From positions 1,914,929-1,978,928 of the forward strand of contig JASSKH010000002.1 in assembly GCA_031763025.1 (NCBI GenBank): DNA of 64,000 nt, written 5' to 3'. This DNA comes from Macrocystis pyrifera (Eukaryota; Sar; Phaeophyceae; Laminariales; Laminariaceae). How positions within the stretch are numbered: the first letter of the stretch is position 1; each line of letters starts with the position of its first letter. A program made the position numbers and the translations under genes. The notes beneath the pieces were generated by a model that worked only from the letters and a program-made list of their open reading frames with translations, searched no databases and had not been told where the DNA came from. Of the stretch, positions 45,061 through 55,675 are shown one piece after another.

Positions 45061-45565
45061 CGGTACCGAACACAATATATCGACGAAAACAAGGGCACAC
45101 GAAAATAAATTTCATCGAGACCTCAATTTTTTAACGCCCGTTTGCGAGACCCAGGCAGTAGGTGGGGTACGCTATAACAAGAGCACGGACAAAGAACTAC
45201 GCACAGAGAGAAATAAAGCTCGCTTTTCGTCAAATTTTGGCCACAAGTCCCACCGCGCTCGGTTGTTTTTCGTTTTGAGCTTTGGGGAGGGAGTTTTTTG
45301 TAGGCCGTTTTTCTCTTTTTTTTTCTCTTTTGCCGAGCACCCCTCGTAAAATACACCCGGAGAAATTGAGTAGTATGTACCTGGCATGTATATACGATAC
45401 CACACTGTTATAAGCCCTTTATGAGCGCGGTCCCGTTGGGACTGACTGTTAATACTAATACTTGTAATTTGAGTGCAGTTCGGAAGGGGTCGGTAGCCCT
45501 TTTTTGTTCGCTCGCTTACGGAACATTTTTACTTGGAATAAGAGTTTTTTTTTGGGGGGTACTAT

Positions 45566-45942
45566 ACCAATACGGGGGACCATAGTATATAGGACCTACG
45601 GTATACACAAAAAACTATATATTTTCCTTTTTTTACTAACGATGTTTGATCCTTTTTACTGTGCTCCCCCGTAAATTATATTTTGCTATGGTCCCCCGTA
45701 ATTTATATTTGCTATGGTCCCCCCCCCGTAGTCCATAGTAAATAGGACCAAATATCGTTAATAGATTACCGGGGACCAAAGCAAATAGGACCAAATAATT
45801 ACGGGGGACCATAGCAAATAGGACCAAAGATCGTTAGCAAATTACGGGGGACCATAGAAAATAGGACCAAATATCGTCAGTAAAAATAGGGAAATATATT
45901 GTGTGTACCGTAGGTCCTATTTACTATGGTCCCCCGTGATAG
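45566..45942. mobile_element. Cluster of MITE family M (copy 6 plus nested ends)
   Basis: A complete plus-oriented copy (about 45566-45675) is followed by four or more partial inverted-repeat ends (TTACGGGGGACCATAGCAAATAGGACC and complements) and a final inverted copy ending CCCCCGTGATAG at 45942. This suggests nested insertions or rolling duplication of ends. Confidence 0.75.
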
Positions 45943-45954
45943 AAAGCTCAACCC

Positions 45955-46325
45955 TTTGGTGACTGCAGAACCGTTTTAGGGGACATCTTAAGATGACACT
46001 AGAGCGAAGTATAGTAAGCCTTTTTTTAGGACGGCACGCCCGTTTTGTTGACATTTTAACTTGGAACTACTGTAGAGGCAAATCTCAGAGGTTGATATAG
46101 TAAGCCTTTTTTTTACGACGGCACGCCCGTTTTGTTGACATTTTAACTTGGAACTAGAGTAAAAAAGCAGGGTTAGTACGATATGGTAAAGCGTTTTGTA
46201 ATACTGCACGCCCGTTTTGGGGACGTTTTTACTTGAAAATAGAGTATAAATTCAGGGGTTAGAAGAGTAGTACAGCACGCCCGTTTTGAGGACATTCTCA
46301 CCTGGAATTAGAGTAAAATAATTCG
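45955..46325 (+). repeat. Tandem repeat, 70-88-bp unit (GGCACGCCCGTTTTGTTGACATTTT)
   Basis: Core at 46033, 46121, 46206 and 46275, each followed by ACTTGGAA(C/T)TAGAGTA; a degenerate first unit starts near 45970. Confidence 0.8.
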
Positions 46326-46329
46326 GTAC

Positions 46330-47060
46330 ATGTACAAGCAGTGCACGTTTACGGTAGAAGGCTTGTAACCCGATGCCTACTTACTGTAGGTAGTACCCGT
46401 GGTACCACTCTGTACGGGAACATAAAAACTTTTGGATATTAATTTATTAATGAAACCGACGCTATATGTATGCACAGAGGAGCCCCTCCCAGTCATTAAA
46501 ATACTTCAAACAGGAGATGAAACCTTACCACTCATGCGTGTAAAACTGCCTGTTCAGTCTCGCCACCCACGCGCCCCCGTCCTTCGAGCAGTCGAACCCG
46601 GGCCGTGCAGGACGAGATGTGCGCGATGTTTCCTAGGCTAATGTTGTATCTACCCGTTTCACCATATAGTATGCTCGATACATCTAGAACATGAGGCACT
46701 ACTGATGTAGTTGGGTCGAACGAACGGTTTCATGTGAAAGACAGAAAAACACACAACCCCCCCCCCGCCGGCGCATGCTATATTACGATAGCAGCGCACC
46801 ATGTCATAGTTTTTTTTTAAGGCTCAATTCAAGACCTGTATACTAATATTGGTACTACTATCACAGTAGTACTAATAAAAAGTCACCCAAAAAAACCGCT
46901 GGTTCGAGAAAAGTGTACGCCGCTTAACTCGACGAGCGTGCCATGGCTCTGTGAGGTCTACATTGAAAAAAGACTATGTACCTGTGTAAACTCGCACGAC
47001 ATTGGGGGTTATACCTCTTCATCCGTTGAGGGACCTCATCGATCATAGAACAAAATGGCG
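46330..47060. other. No supported feature
   Basis: Noncoding sequence with short frames only. Confidence 0.4.
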
Positions 47061-47470
47061 AACAAGTTCCACTCCTGTGGTCGGTATTGGGTACTGTACA
47101 TATAGCCAAGCAATGCCGCCTTTGTCCTCGGTATTGGGTATTGCACAGGCGAACAAGTGCCACCCCTGCCGTCGGTATTGGGTACTGTACGGCTGAAAAG
47201 TGCTCCCCCTGTCGTCGGTATTTGGTATGGTATAGCTAGACATTGACACCCCTGTGGTCGGTATTCAGTACTGTACCTGGCACAGCCGAAAAATGCTACA
47301 CACCTGTCGTCGGTATGGGGCACTGTACAGCCGAAACCTGCCACCCCTGTAGTCGGTGTGGTGCACTGTACAGCCGAAAACTGCTCCCTCCTGTCATCGG
47401 TATTCGGTACTGCAAAGCCTAAAAGTGCCACCCCTGTCGTCGGTAATGGGCACTCTACCGCCAAAAAATG
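47060..47470 (+). repeat. Minisatellite, about 43-bp unit, nine copies
   Basis: GTCGGTATTGGGTACTGTAC-type cores at 47080, 47128, 47171, 47214, 47257, 47309, 47352, 47396 and 47439, separated by AGCCGAAAAGTGCCACCCCT-type sequence. A 142-codon minus frame over it is a repeat artefact. Confidence 0.88.
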
Positions 47471-47599
47471 CTATATACCCCTATCGTTCCTGGCGTTCCC
47501 TCCGACCCCCCTCGTCTCACCCTTCACCCTCCCTCCGTCCGCCCCCTGCTGTCTCAAACCTCTTTCTCCCTCCGCCCCGTATCCCCCATAGAGTGGAAT

Positions 47600-48115
47600 G
47601 CGCCACCAAGCCCTCTCCTCATCTCAGCAGGGCCTCGGAAGCGGCCAAGAAACCCGGAGGACGACCCACCTCACGGGAAACGCCCTCGGAACGGCTGAAA
47701 GCGCCAAGGAAACCGCTACGAAGGCGCTTAAAACGGCTGGGAACGAACGCCCTTGAGATGGCTTGGAAACCTTCAACCGAATATTCTAGAAAACCTTCTA
47801 GAGATGGCAGGGAACGCCCTCGAGATGACTGGGATTGCACTTGGAACGGCAGGAAGTGCCCTTGAAATGGAACAAGCCCTTCCAATGTTTGACCGAAAAC
47901 GCCCTTGAAATGGCTGGAAACCCTGATTGAAACGACTTCATAGGGCCTTTAAGCGGCCGGAAATACCGGGAAACCGCTCGTGAAACGGCTGAAAATGCCC
48001 TTGATACGACCGGAGAGATAGTTCAAAAAGCTTCTCATCAAACTCTCATTACGGCTGCACACGGCCCTGGAAACCGCTGAAACGTCGTCGAAGCGGCTGA
48101 TCAGCGGCGGCGAGG
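47600..48115 (+). repeat. Degenerate CCCTTGAAATGGCTGGAAAC minisatellite
   Basis: Short units with AACGGCTG, GAAACCGC and GCCCTTGAGATGG recur throughout with much drift. Confidence 0.6.
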
Positions 48116-49360
48116 GTGGCTCAACACGCCGTTGTTGTTGGTAACCAGCAACCATGCTATGGATAGGAGATCGATCAAGGTTGAGTTTGCCCTAATGTTG
48201 CTGGTTTTAGTGTAGGCAATGGTCAATGAAGGAAAGCGTTCGTAGGCACGCCAAGGGAGTCTATTTAGGCCTCATTGTGCTGGTTTCAGTGGTGGCGACT
48301 GCCGGTCAAGGGAGTCGCTTTCGGATTTATTTTATCCGTCTTACGTGTAGGCCACGGTCAGTCGAGGGGTGGGTTGAACCGCGTTTTTGCCGCCGCGCCT
48401 CCTCTTTCCTTTCCTCTTTGGGTTTGGAGATCCCTCACTCCAGTGAAGCGTGTTTGCAGTGCGGAAACGCGAACCGTCGTCAAGTACGCTACAGTATTAG
48501 TGGCCCTTCTTTAGTACCCGCATCATAAAGGCAGGCAACACTACAGGCGCTCTGGCGGCAACAGACACTATCCCACACACCGCCACACCACCTGGTTAAT
48601 CCCATACAGTACGTGACAAGCGTCCCATATATGACAAGCGATCTCACCGGCGCTACAGCGGGCAGCCAGCACTACTCAACCGGCCCTATAGACGGGCCAC
48701 TACTGCTGTACCAGGTATGTTAACAAGAGACCAACCAGCTTTGGTGGGCTCATCGAGAGGCCTCTTTCGACCATACTTGAGACCCTTTTGCCTTCTACTT
48801 AAGTACAACGCACGTGTGATAAGAACGAAGATAAACACGTTCGGCCGACGTTCCATGCTGCGTTTCTCAGAATCGGAGAGGGTGCAATTGCCGAGAGATG
48901 CGATATGTTGCTCTGAAAATGGGCTCCGAAAACCTTCCCAGGAGGTGTTATGTTAACACCCGTGTGATACAGTATATTATACTGTATGGGGCGGGAGGTT
49001 TCGCGTCGATAGCGGCCGGTCAAGGGGGTGGGGAGGTCAAAGGGCGGTCTCCTGGCACGTATTCGTAGAGAGGTCTTTTTCTGCCTCGTCAAAACCTGTT
49101 TGACTTTAATGTGCTGGCTTTAGGCCAGTTGGCGGTCAGTCAAGGGCGGGTCAAGGAGCGGGATGTTGACTTAATCATGCTGGTTTCAGTGTTAGCGGCG
49201 GTCTGGGGCGGTCAGTTCAGTAGCGGTCAAGCTGCGGTCTCCTACGTAGGTATAGCGTACGTATAGCATCTGTGGTTTTCAGGGGCGGCGGCCGCGGGGG
49301 GGGGGGGGGGGTGGGGAGGGTATGGTTGCTGATTTTTTATTTGGGGGGAAACCTTAAGGT
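48116..49360. other. No supported gene; GCTGGTTTCAGTG/CGGTCAAG phrases
   Basis: TGCTGGTTTCAGTGTTAGCGG and GGTCAGTCAAGGG phrases recur at about 48190, 48280, 49110 and 49180, a scattered low-copy repeat. A 16-G run lies near 49300. Confidence 0.4.
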
Positions 49361-49364
49361 TGTG

Positions 49365-49775
49365 AATGTTGTCTTCGTGCTCGCTACATGCACATCATAA
49401 CGAGAGGTTGGGGTCCAGGTTTTCTATAGATCCTGATCCAGATCATTGAGTGCGCTAGATCAGGATATGTGCGGCGTGTGCAAGGTTGTTAGTTTTGTCT
49501 TCTTGCTCGTATCGACATCTAAAAACGGCAGGTTAAGGTTCCTATGATCTATGGATCATGATGTAGATCCTGATCCTTAGATCGTGATTTAGATCATTCG
49601 GTGAGCCGCTGTAGATCGCGATCTGTCCGGTGTGTGCAAGGTTGTTTATGTTTGTCTCTCTGCTCGTGGCAACATCTAAAAGCTGCAGGTTCTTTTGGTC
49701 CGAATGATCTACTACAACAGATCGTGACGTGTCGGGTGTGTGCAAGGTTATGGAATGCGTGTCTTCTTGCTCGTT
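49365..49775 (+). repeat. Tandem repeat with GTGTGCAAGGTTGTT and ATCATGATC motifs
   Basis: Three to four units; GTGTGCAAGGTT occurs at about 49477, 49633 and 49738, each followed by TTGTCTTCTTGCTCG-type sequence. GATC-containing stretches lie between. Confidence 0.7.
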
Positions 49776-50667
49776 TTGGCGGTGCAGCAGGAGAAGGGCC
49801 GGTGTCCTTGTTTTCGGTTGCGGCGGTGCTGAGGTCGGATTTAAAAAAACTCTATTGTTACGAATACCTCCTATTTTTTTTCCATCTCCATGCAGTAATT
49901 CCAAGTATGTTGTCCCCGAGTACTGGGTGCTTGTTTATTTTTGTGCTTGTTGACGGACCAGGGTTGCGTGTAGGTAGGTCCTGTATGGAGTGAAATGCGG
50001 CGGTAGGGGGCAGACAAACGTGAGCAAAGCTTATTTCCTGTTTTAGAGACCCTCCTGGAGGGGACACTCGGGTATTGCGAGTCACCCCACGTTCGGGGCT
50101 GCACTTTTTGGACGAAAGGTTTCTGACCAATTGAGTTCCTTTAGTGAGTAACTACCAGTTAGGATGAAAATTTACTATATATTCGTTTTAGGACTAGCGC
50201 ATACAAGTGCCGGTCGGATGGCCCGAACGAATTTCTTCCAAGTATTGTATCGGGTGAGATATTGAGTTCCTAATGTGAGGGACTCAGGAACGTCGGGTGC
50301 ACCCGTACTGTGGAATGGCTCTTTCGCGGGTTGCGTAGGCCCGGCCTGGGGTGTGTGAGGTTCAACCGGAGGGGGCATACAATTACGCGGCAAAAAAAAA
50401 TGTTTATTCCCCGTTTAATATACCGTCCTGGAGACCGACACTGACCGGGTGGGGTGATTTGCGTGCTGTTGATGCAGCCGCCGCCGCTGCTGCTGCTGTT
50501 GCTGGTGGTGCTCGTGATAATATCGACGGCGTCTCTGGAAGGGTTTCTCTTGTCATCGGCCGGCCTCGTTGCCACCCGCGTATTCCGAGATACCGGTTGT
50601 TGTTGCTGACGTTCTCGTAGAGAGAAGAAAAGAATCTCCCAGGGTGTGTGCAAGCAGGGCTGTTCAC

Positions 50668-50815
50668 GGGTCAGGTCTAATCTCGCGGGTCGTGTCGCGA
50701 CGTGTCAGGTCGGGCCCGACCCGTGAGATTTTGAAAACTTCCTGACCCGACCCGAACCGTGATACTTAGGAGGCCTTCTAACCTGACCCGCTGGTCGGGC
50801 CATGACCCATGATGA
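50668..50815. repeat. GC-rich palindromic repeat (family P1), copy 3
   Basis: TCTAATCTCGCGGGTCGTG and GACCCGTGAGATTTTG are inverted; CTGACCCG/CGGGTCAG arms follow. Confidence 0.5.
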
Positions 50816-51003
50816 GCTCTGCTTTTCAGCACGGTATATTGCAATATCCCTCCCAAAACAGCCACCACATGGTATATATAACAATACATTCCTGCTTTGG
50901 TTATTTCGCCAGCTGACGGCAGAAAATCGGCTCGAACGACCGAACGAACGCAAAAAGGGATGTTATTTCCTTTACCGTCACGTTTTTTGTATCGTTTTCC
51001 TTC

Positions 51004-51110
51004 TGAATGGCCGGATCGTAAAACAAAATTTATATTGAGTACCTGGTATATATTGTAAACGGCCGGATCGTAAAACAAAATTTATACTGAGTACCTGGTG
51101 TATTTACTCT
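51004..51110 (+). repeat. 55-bp direct duplication
   Basis: GGCCGGATCGTAAAACAAAATTTATA(T/C)TGAGTACCTGGT occurs twice head to tail. Confidence 0.85.
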
Positions 51111-51359
51111 CGATGTACCCGGGTATGTGCTCGATAATAACCAGGTTTGGTACCCAACTACAAATACACCTTCCTGCTTGTAGTACTACAGCAGTAAAAC
51201 ACACCCTTAAAGTCCTCGTGGACAGAGACTGAAGGCTGCTATGCTTTGCTGGGGAGACTCATACTGTTTGTTTTGATAGGCGCCGTTGCCGTGGGTGCGC
51301 AAGCGGGCGAAGGCGTGTGCTTTGCTATCCGGGAGATGCTGCTCGTCTATGTTATCCCC

Positions 51360-52285
51360 AATCTGATTGACCAGACAGGAACCGTGCTGCTTTTGTAGGG
51401 GAAGTCTACTTGCTGCTACTGCGGTTGTTTGCCACCTAGGGAGACTGCTGCTGCTGCTGCTGTTGTCGTCTTTGTCGCGGGGGGCAGGCGGACGGAGGCG
51501 TGTTACAACCCGGGGGCTACTGCTTCTGTTTCGCCCGCTGTCGGAAACTCGTTCCGCCTCGACCACAGGGAGGCATACGCGGTTGCCGTTTTTACGTCTG
51601 GCGGCAGGACGTTTACTGCTGTTTGTTGGTCGCCGTTATCGAGGGGGCGGAGGCGGTGGCGAGCGGGAGCATGTTGGAACCGGGGGAACGCGGCTTTCGC
51701 CCCCGTCGATCGACGGGAACTTTGCTCGTTTTGCGGCTTGTTGGCCCCAAGTGAGACTATCCTACTGGTGCTGGTGCTGGTGCTGCTGTTGCCACCGAGC
51801 AAGGCTGCTGCCGTTCGTTGCTGTCTTTGTCCGGGGGAGGGGGGGCGTAGGCCGACGGAGGCGCGTTTCAACGAAGGGGGCCAAGCTGTTGCTGTCCAGG
51901 TTGACGGATACAAAATACGCAATTAGCCTTGCCGTGGATGGCAGCTTGTGCTTTGACTGCTGTTGGTCGGAGGAGGCCGTTGCTTGATTGTCGCTGTCGC
52001 TACCTTCTTTGCCGATATAAGAACGAATGGATGCTGCCGAAAGGTTTTTATTCGTCCATATAGACATTTAACACCTTCATCTTGCAACGGTATTATCATT
52101 GCAGTTTGTTGTGGTAGTTGAGGAGGAAGGCCTGACGCTGCCGGGAAACACTCACTATAAATATTGTTCTGTCCGTCGTCACCCTCGTGGGCGGCTGCCG
52201 CTTGTTTGCTGCTTGTTGTTGTCGATTCCCTCGCTATCGGAAACGGGGCTACTTGCTGCAAGTTTATTTGTCCATGGTGAGGACA
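51360..52285 (+). repeat. Degenerate long-period repeat with CTG triplets, open in all plus frames
   Basis: Modules such as GTCTTTGTC(G/C)GGGGG, GACGGAGGCG and runs of CTGCTG recur about every 150-200 bp. All three plus frames stay open for 80-200 codons, one with repeated peptide phrases (FVAGGRRTEACYNPGATA, GRRPTEARFNEGGQAVAVQ). I cannot decide between a repetitive exon and a GC-rich repeat; no splice pair or domain is clear. Confidence 0.4.
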
Positions 52286-52619
52286 TATTTGACGTGTTGA
52301 CAAAAAGTTCATTCATGAATGCTATTTTCGTCAGTATTGAGGATAATGCAGACGTGATGCTCTACAGGGGAAGGCTACACACCCTGAACAATAGACTCAA
52401 CAAAAGAGGGTTCCCACGTGAATTGCTTTTCACGTGTTTTATAAGTACATGTGGGAGATTTCGGTATAATAAATGGGATTGCGCCGCCTTTTCACACATA
52501 GTTTTGGGCGTTTTCGTGGTGAAAATCTCGCGTTTGTTATAGCTCAAGAATTCTCGAACTATTTTTTTCTACTGCCGGCAAGGCACGTTCGCCGACGTGC
52601 TAAACAGGCCTGCCAGTGA

Positions 52620-52690
52620 TGTTGCAACCCACCACCAAACCCCTGGACCCGTCGTGGGGTCCCCGTTAGTTTTATCAACTACGAAACCCC
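52620..52690. repeat. Short inverted repeat next to the DIRS-like element
   Basis: CGTCGTGGGGT and ACCCCACGAAG face each other across about 30 bp, just beyond the recombinase end. It may be part of the element's terminal structure. Confidence 0.35.
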
Positions 52691-52697
52691 ACGAAGA

Positions 52698-55350
52698 TTA
52701 ATGAGACCGGTTATCTCGCAGCACATGCCCCGCGCCTTCCCCTGCGGAGCTAAGTAACATCTCACACCACAAGACCAGCATGACCATTAATCGTACGAGC
52801 CTGGCTACCCATACGCTGGTCCGTTGCGCATTCTGCCCCGATTGCGCGAGCGCAACGGAAACCGATTTTGCCCCTTCCCCCTCCTCCGGCATATATGTCA
52901 TGAACGCTCTCGACTTCCATCTGCCTGCGCGCTGGATTTGCAGCTCTGCCACTCCCTGTACAGCCAGCGTGGTGCCACCCCCGATTCCTTCCGAGTGCAA
53001 CGCGAAACTGTGCCGGGTTTCTACCGCTGCGCCCGATCATGAGTGTCGACGCTGCTACGGCTACAGTCCGCGTGACAGGTTTCCACCTATATTGCGTACG
53101 CCTAGCCGTCAAGGGTGATCTTTCCGGAAGCAGCGGGTGAACGGCGAGGAGGTCTCGCGGCTCCTCCAGAGCACCCACCGGACCCCCCCCGGTGTTGCCC
53201 CTTTTTCTACACGCGTCCGAGTGATCGTGCACCGCGCTCTCTTCTGGTCGGTCTTCGACGCCACGAACCGCACCTGCACCGAGGCCGCGATCGATCTTGT
53301 TCTCAATCACGACCTGTACTCCCTATCGAAAGAAGGTGAAAGAGTTCCGCGTCACACAAAACTCGGGGTGCACGTTTCCGTTGGCGTAAGCCCATAACTC
53401 CGACGCGCGACATGACGAAAAATACGACAACCCAAGACCCAACCGCATGACGTTTCCTCCGACAACCACGTTTTCGACTACTTGTCTATCGTGGGCCCAA
53501 AATGGCCCTGGTCAGTAACCTGCACGGGTTTCTGCGCGGCACCATGTGCGCGGTCAAACCCCTTTCCCACGGCAACAATCATGCAGTGCGAGGTGGAGAG
53601 TTCCCACCCTGTGTACATCTTATGGAAGAACTTGATAGCGGCACGATACCCCCTCACTGTGGGCTGCTGGTTGTTCTGCACGCAATACCGACTCGAAACG
53701 AACGCCATCAATTCCGAAAGCACTAGGTTAGGGTTGCCGAGTTTATGTTGCAGTCAAGGCCCCTTGTCTTGCGCTTCTTTTTCCGCAACCCAGACCTTCC
53801 ACTTACTCAGGTAGCGTTTATGGGTACTTTCTCGAACCGACCCCAGCACCAGTGTCTCCACCTGACGCGCCACCTCCTTCTTATCCTCCCTATTTCTTTG
53901 TCCTGTTCCTGTGGGCGCTACCGTTTCAAATGGAGTGAAACCGGGGGAACGGAGGGGGGGTGCAGTGTGGTCCCTACGGCGAGCCGTGCACGCAAGATCG
54001 AACCGAGTCCCGTCCGTTGGCCATGATGTTTCACAACCGATCTTCTTGACGGTTAGAAACGTTCCTGGTTCCGAGCATGACGTCAGAACACTCTTTAACC
54101 CCTGGCGGCCGATATCCTGCTCCATCCAGTTGTTACTACCGGTCACTTCCCTAATTTGTTCTGACAGTTCGACTCGGGCTAAGGTGCTATGCACGCCGGG
54201 TATGTTCTTGGCAACACGGCTCCACCCAACCTTGATTTCGAGGCGGCCGAGCATTCTCATAAGTAGACAAGTCCTGCTATCTTTCGCCCCGCCACCCTTG
54301 TTGACCCACGTGACGACGGCCACGTTATTGCCACGCATCGCGATCGGATGTCCTATCGAGACTGCTCTATCCCCTGTCAATTCAAGCACCACCCACGCTG
54401 TCGCTACCATCCCACGTAGTTCTAGCAAGTCGATCGAGAAGGCACAAGTTGCGCGTCGTTCGGCCTTCCGTTTCAGTTCCACCGGTAGTGCGGGCGGTAG
54501 ATCGTACGTCCAGTAAACCTTCTTCTCGACGCAGTACCCACCGGCCTCTTGGAAACTCACATCGGATAGGTAGTGCCGTTTGGCCGGTCGTTTTAATGCG
54601 GTGTAACGAGGTGCACTAGTTGCCCCCCCTACATGAAGAAGCATGTGATTTATCGCCCACTTTTAAGAGAGGACGTCGGCATGGAACTCTCTGCCTTGTC
54701 TCACGCTGTGCTGGTTCCTGGGGTTTTGCTCACTATCCAGCCTCGTGAGCCTCAGCAGTCTCCACACGAAATACCTGCCGGCGCGTACTACATATTTCCG
54801 GTTCCAGGTCTTCCCGGCCATACTGAGGGCGTCCCTCGCTTTGACGTTGTTGTCTGCGTATAGTCCGGTGGTCGATAAATAGGCTTCGGTTTTTCACATG
54901 TCAAGGAGATTATCATAGTGTGCGAGTTTATGGTGAATCCCAGCGCATCAATCGTGGAGTCCCAATCTGCACTCTGTTTAGGCGCTAGGATCGGCGTGGC
55001 GCCTGCCTCGCCCACGTGGGAGGCTAGTGAGACAGAGGCGATTAACGCGGGCGGGTCTATGTCTGAATGCTTAGCAAGTAGTCTTCCACGTATACGGTGA
55101 CGAAGAAGGGGTCCGACTCCTCTCCCCCGCGATTCGCTCGAATATCTGTGTCGGTGGATAAAACCGTTGGGTTTCTTTCTTCCCATCGGTCTACCACCTT
55201 CACGTAAGCCATCGTGTCTGTTACCTCTCTCAGTATCCGGGCCGACGCCACCGTGGTGTCATAGTGAGTGTGTTCAGCGACTGCCGACATCACGCCCCAG
55301 AGACCCGGGGACCTAAACAAGTTGTGAGGGGTTTCCACGAAGTTCAAATT
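52698..55350 (-). pseudogene. DIRS/Ngaro-like retroelement: RT, RNase H and tyrosine recombinase (frameshifted)
   Basis: The minus strand carries three domains in DIRS order. RT: SPGLWGVMSAVAEHTHY, then the active-site box FFVTVYVEDYLL (YVED instead of the usual YVDD) near 55.07 kb, then IDALGFTINSHTMIIS. RNase H-like region: VYWTYDLPPALPVELKRK to GNNVAVVTWVNKGGGAKDSR near 54.3 kb. Tyrosine recombinase: SVRESTHKRYLSKWKVWVAE, GKGFDRAHGAAQKPVQV, the first-Arg segment CRASELWAY near 53.4 kb, then GVAELQIQRAGRWKSRAFMTY with the catalytic Arg, Trp and Tyr near 52.9 kb. At least four frame changes and the D-to-E active-site change make it inactive. The 5' side ends by 55.4 kb, so gag and the start of RT are missing. 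Confidence 0.85.
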
Positions 55351-55439
55351 GTCGTGGTCACCTCTGTATCCACAATCACTTCGCCTTGTTTACATTACAG
55401 TGTCATCCACTCACCACTGCTGTGTTTCCCGCTGCAGGC

Positions 55440-55511
55440 TTTCAGAGACTCTCCGAGCTTGCATGGAGCGTCAAATGGACGGGTTGAAACGAAATAATGG
55501 AGTGTTTGCGG
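55440..55511 (+). CDS. Possible orphan host exon
   Basis: After the acceptor GTGTTTCCCGCTGCAG a frame reads LSETLRACMERQMDGLKRNN and reaches a GTAAAAG donor. It sits between two broken retroelements. No neighbouring exon was found, so this is a weak call. Confidence 0.2.
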
Positions 55512-55675
55512 TAAAAGTAGAAAAAAACACTATGCTTCCGCTCTAAAAGATGAATTTCCTTCCAATCAGGATTTTGGTGTGTTTGCGGACGAGGTAATCA
55601 AATCTTGCAGGCGGCGCCTCTGAAATTGAGGAGAGAAGTGCGGATGAGCGGGAACGCGGCAGGCAAAAAAATTAA

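Noticed and set aside
46570-46640. tRNA-like T-arm (CAGTCGAACCCGGG)
   Set aside because: No acceptor stem, D-arm or anticodon arm could be fitted around it.
47036-47464. 142-codon minus frame with TGV-PNTDDR repeats
   Set aside because: Direct translation of the 43-bp minisatellite.
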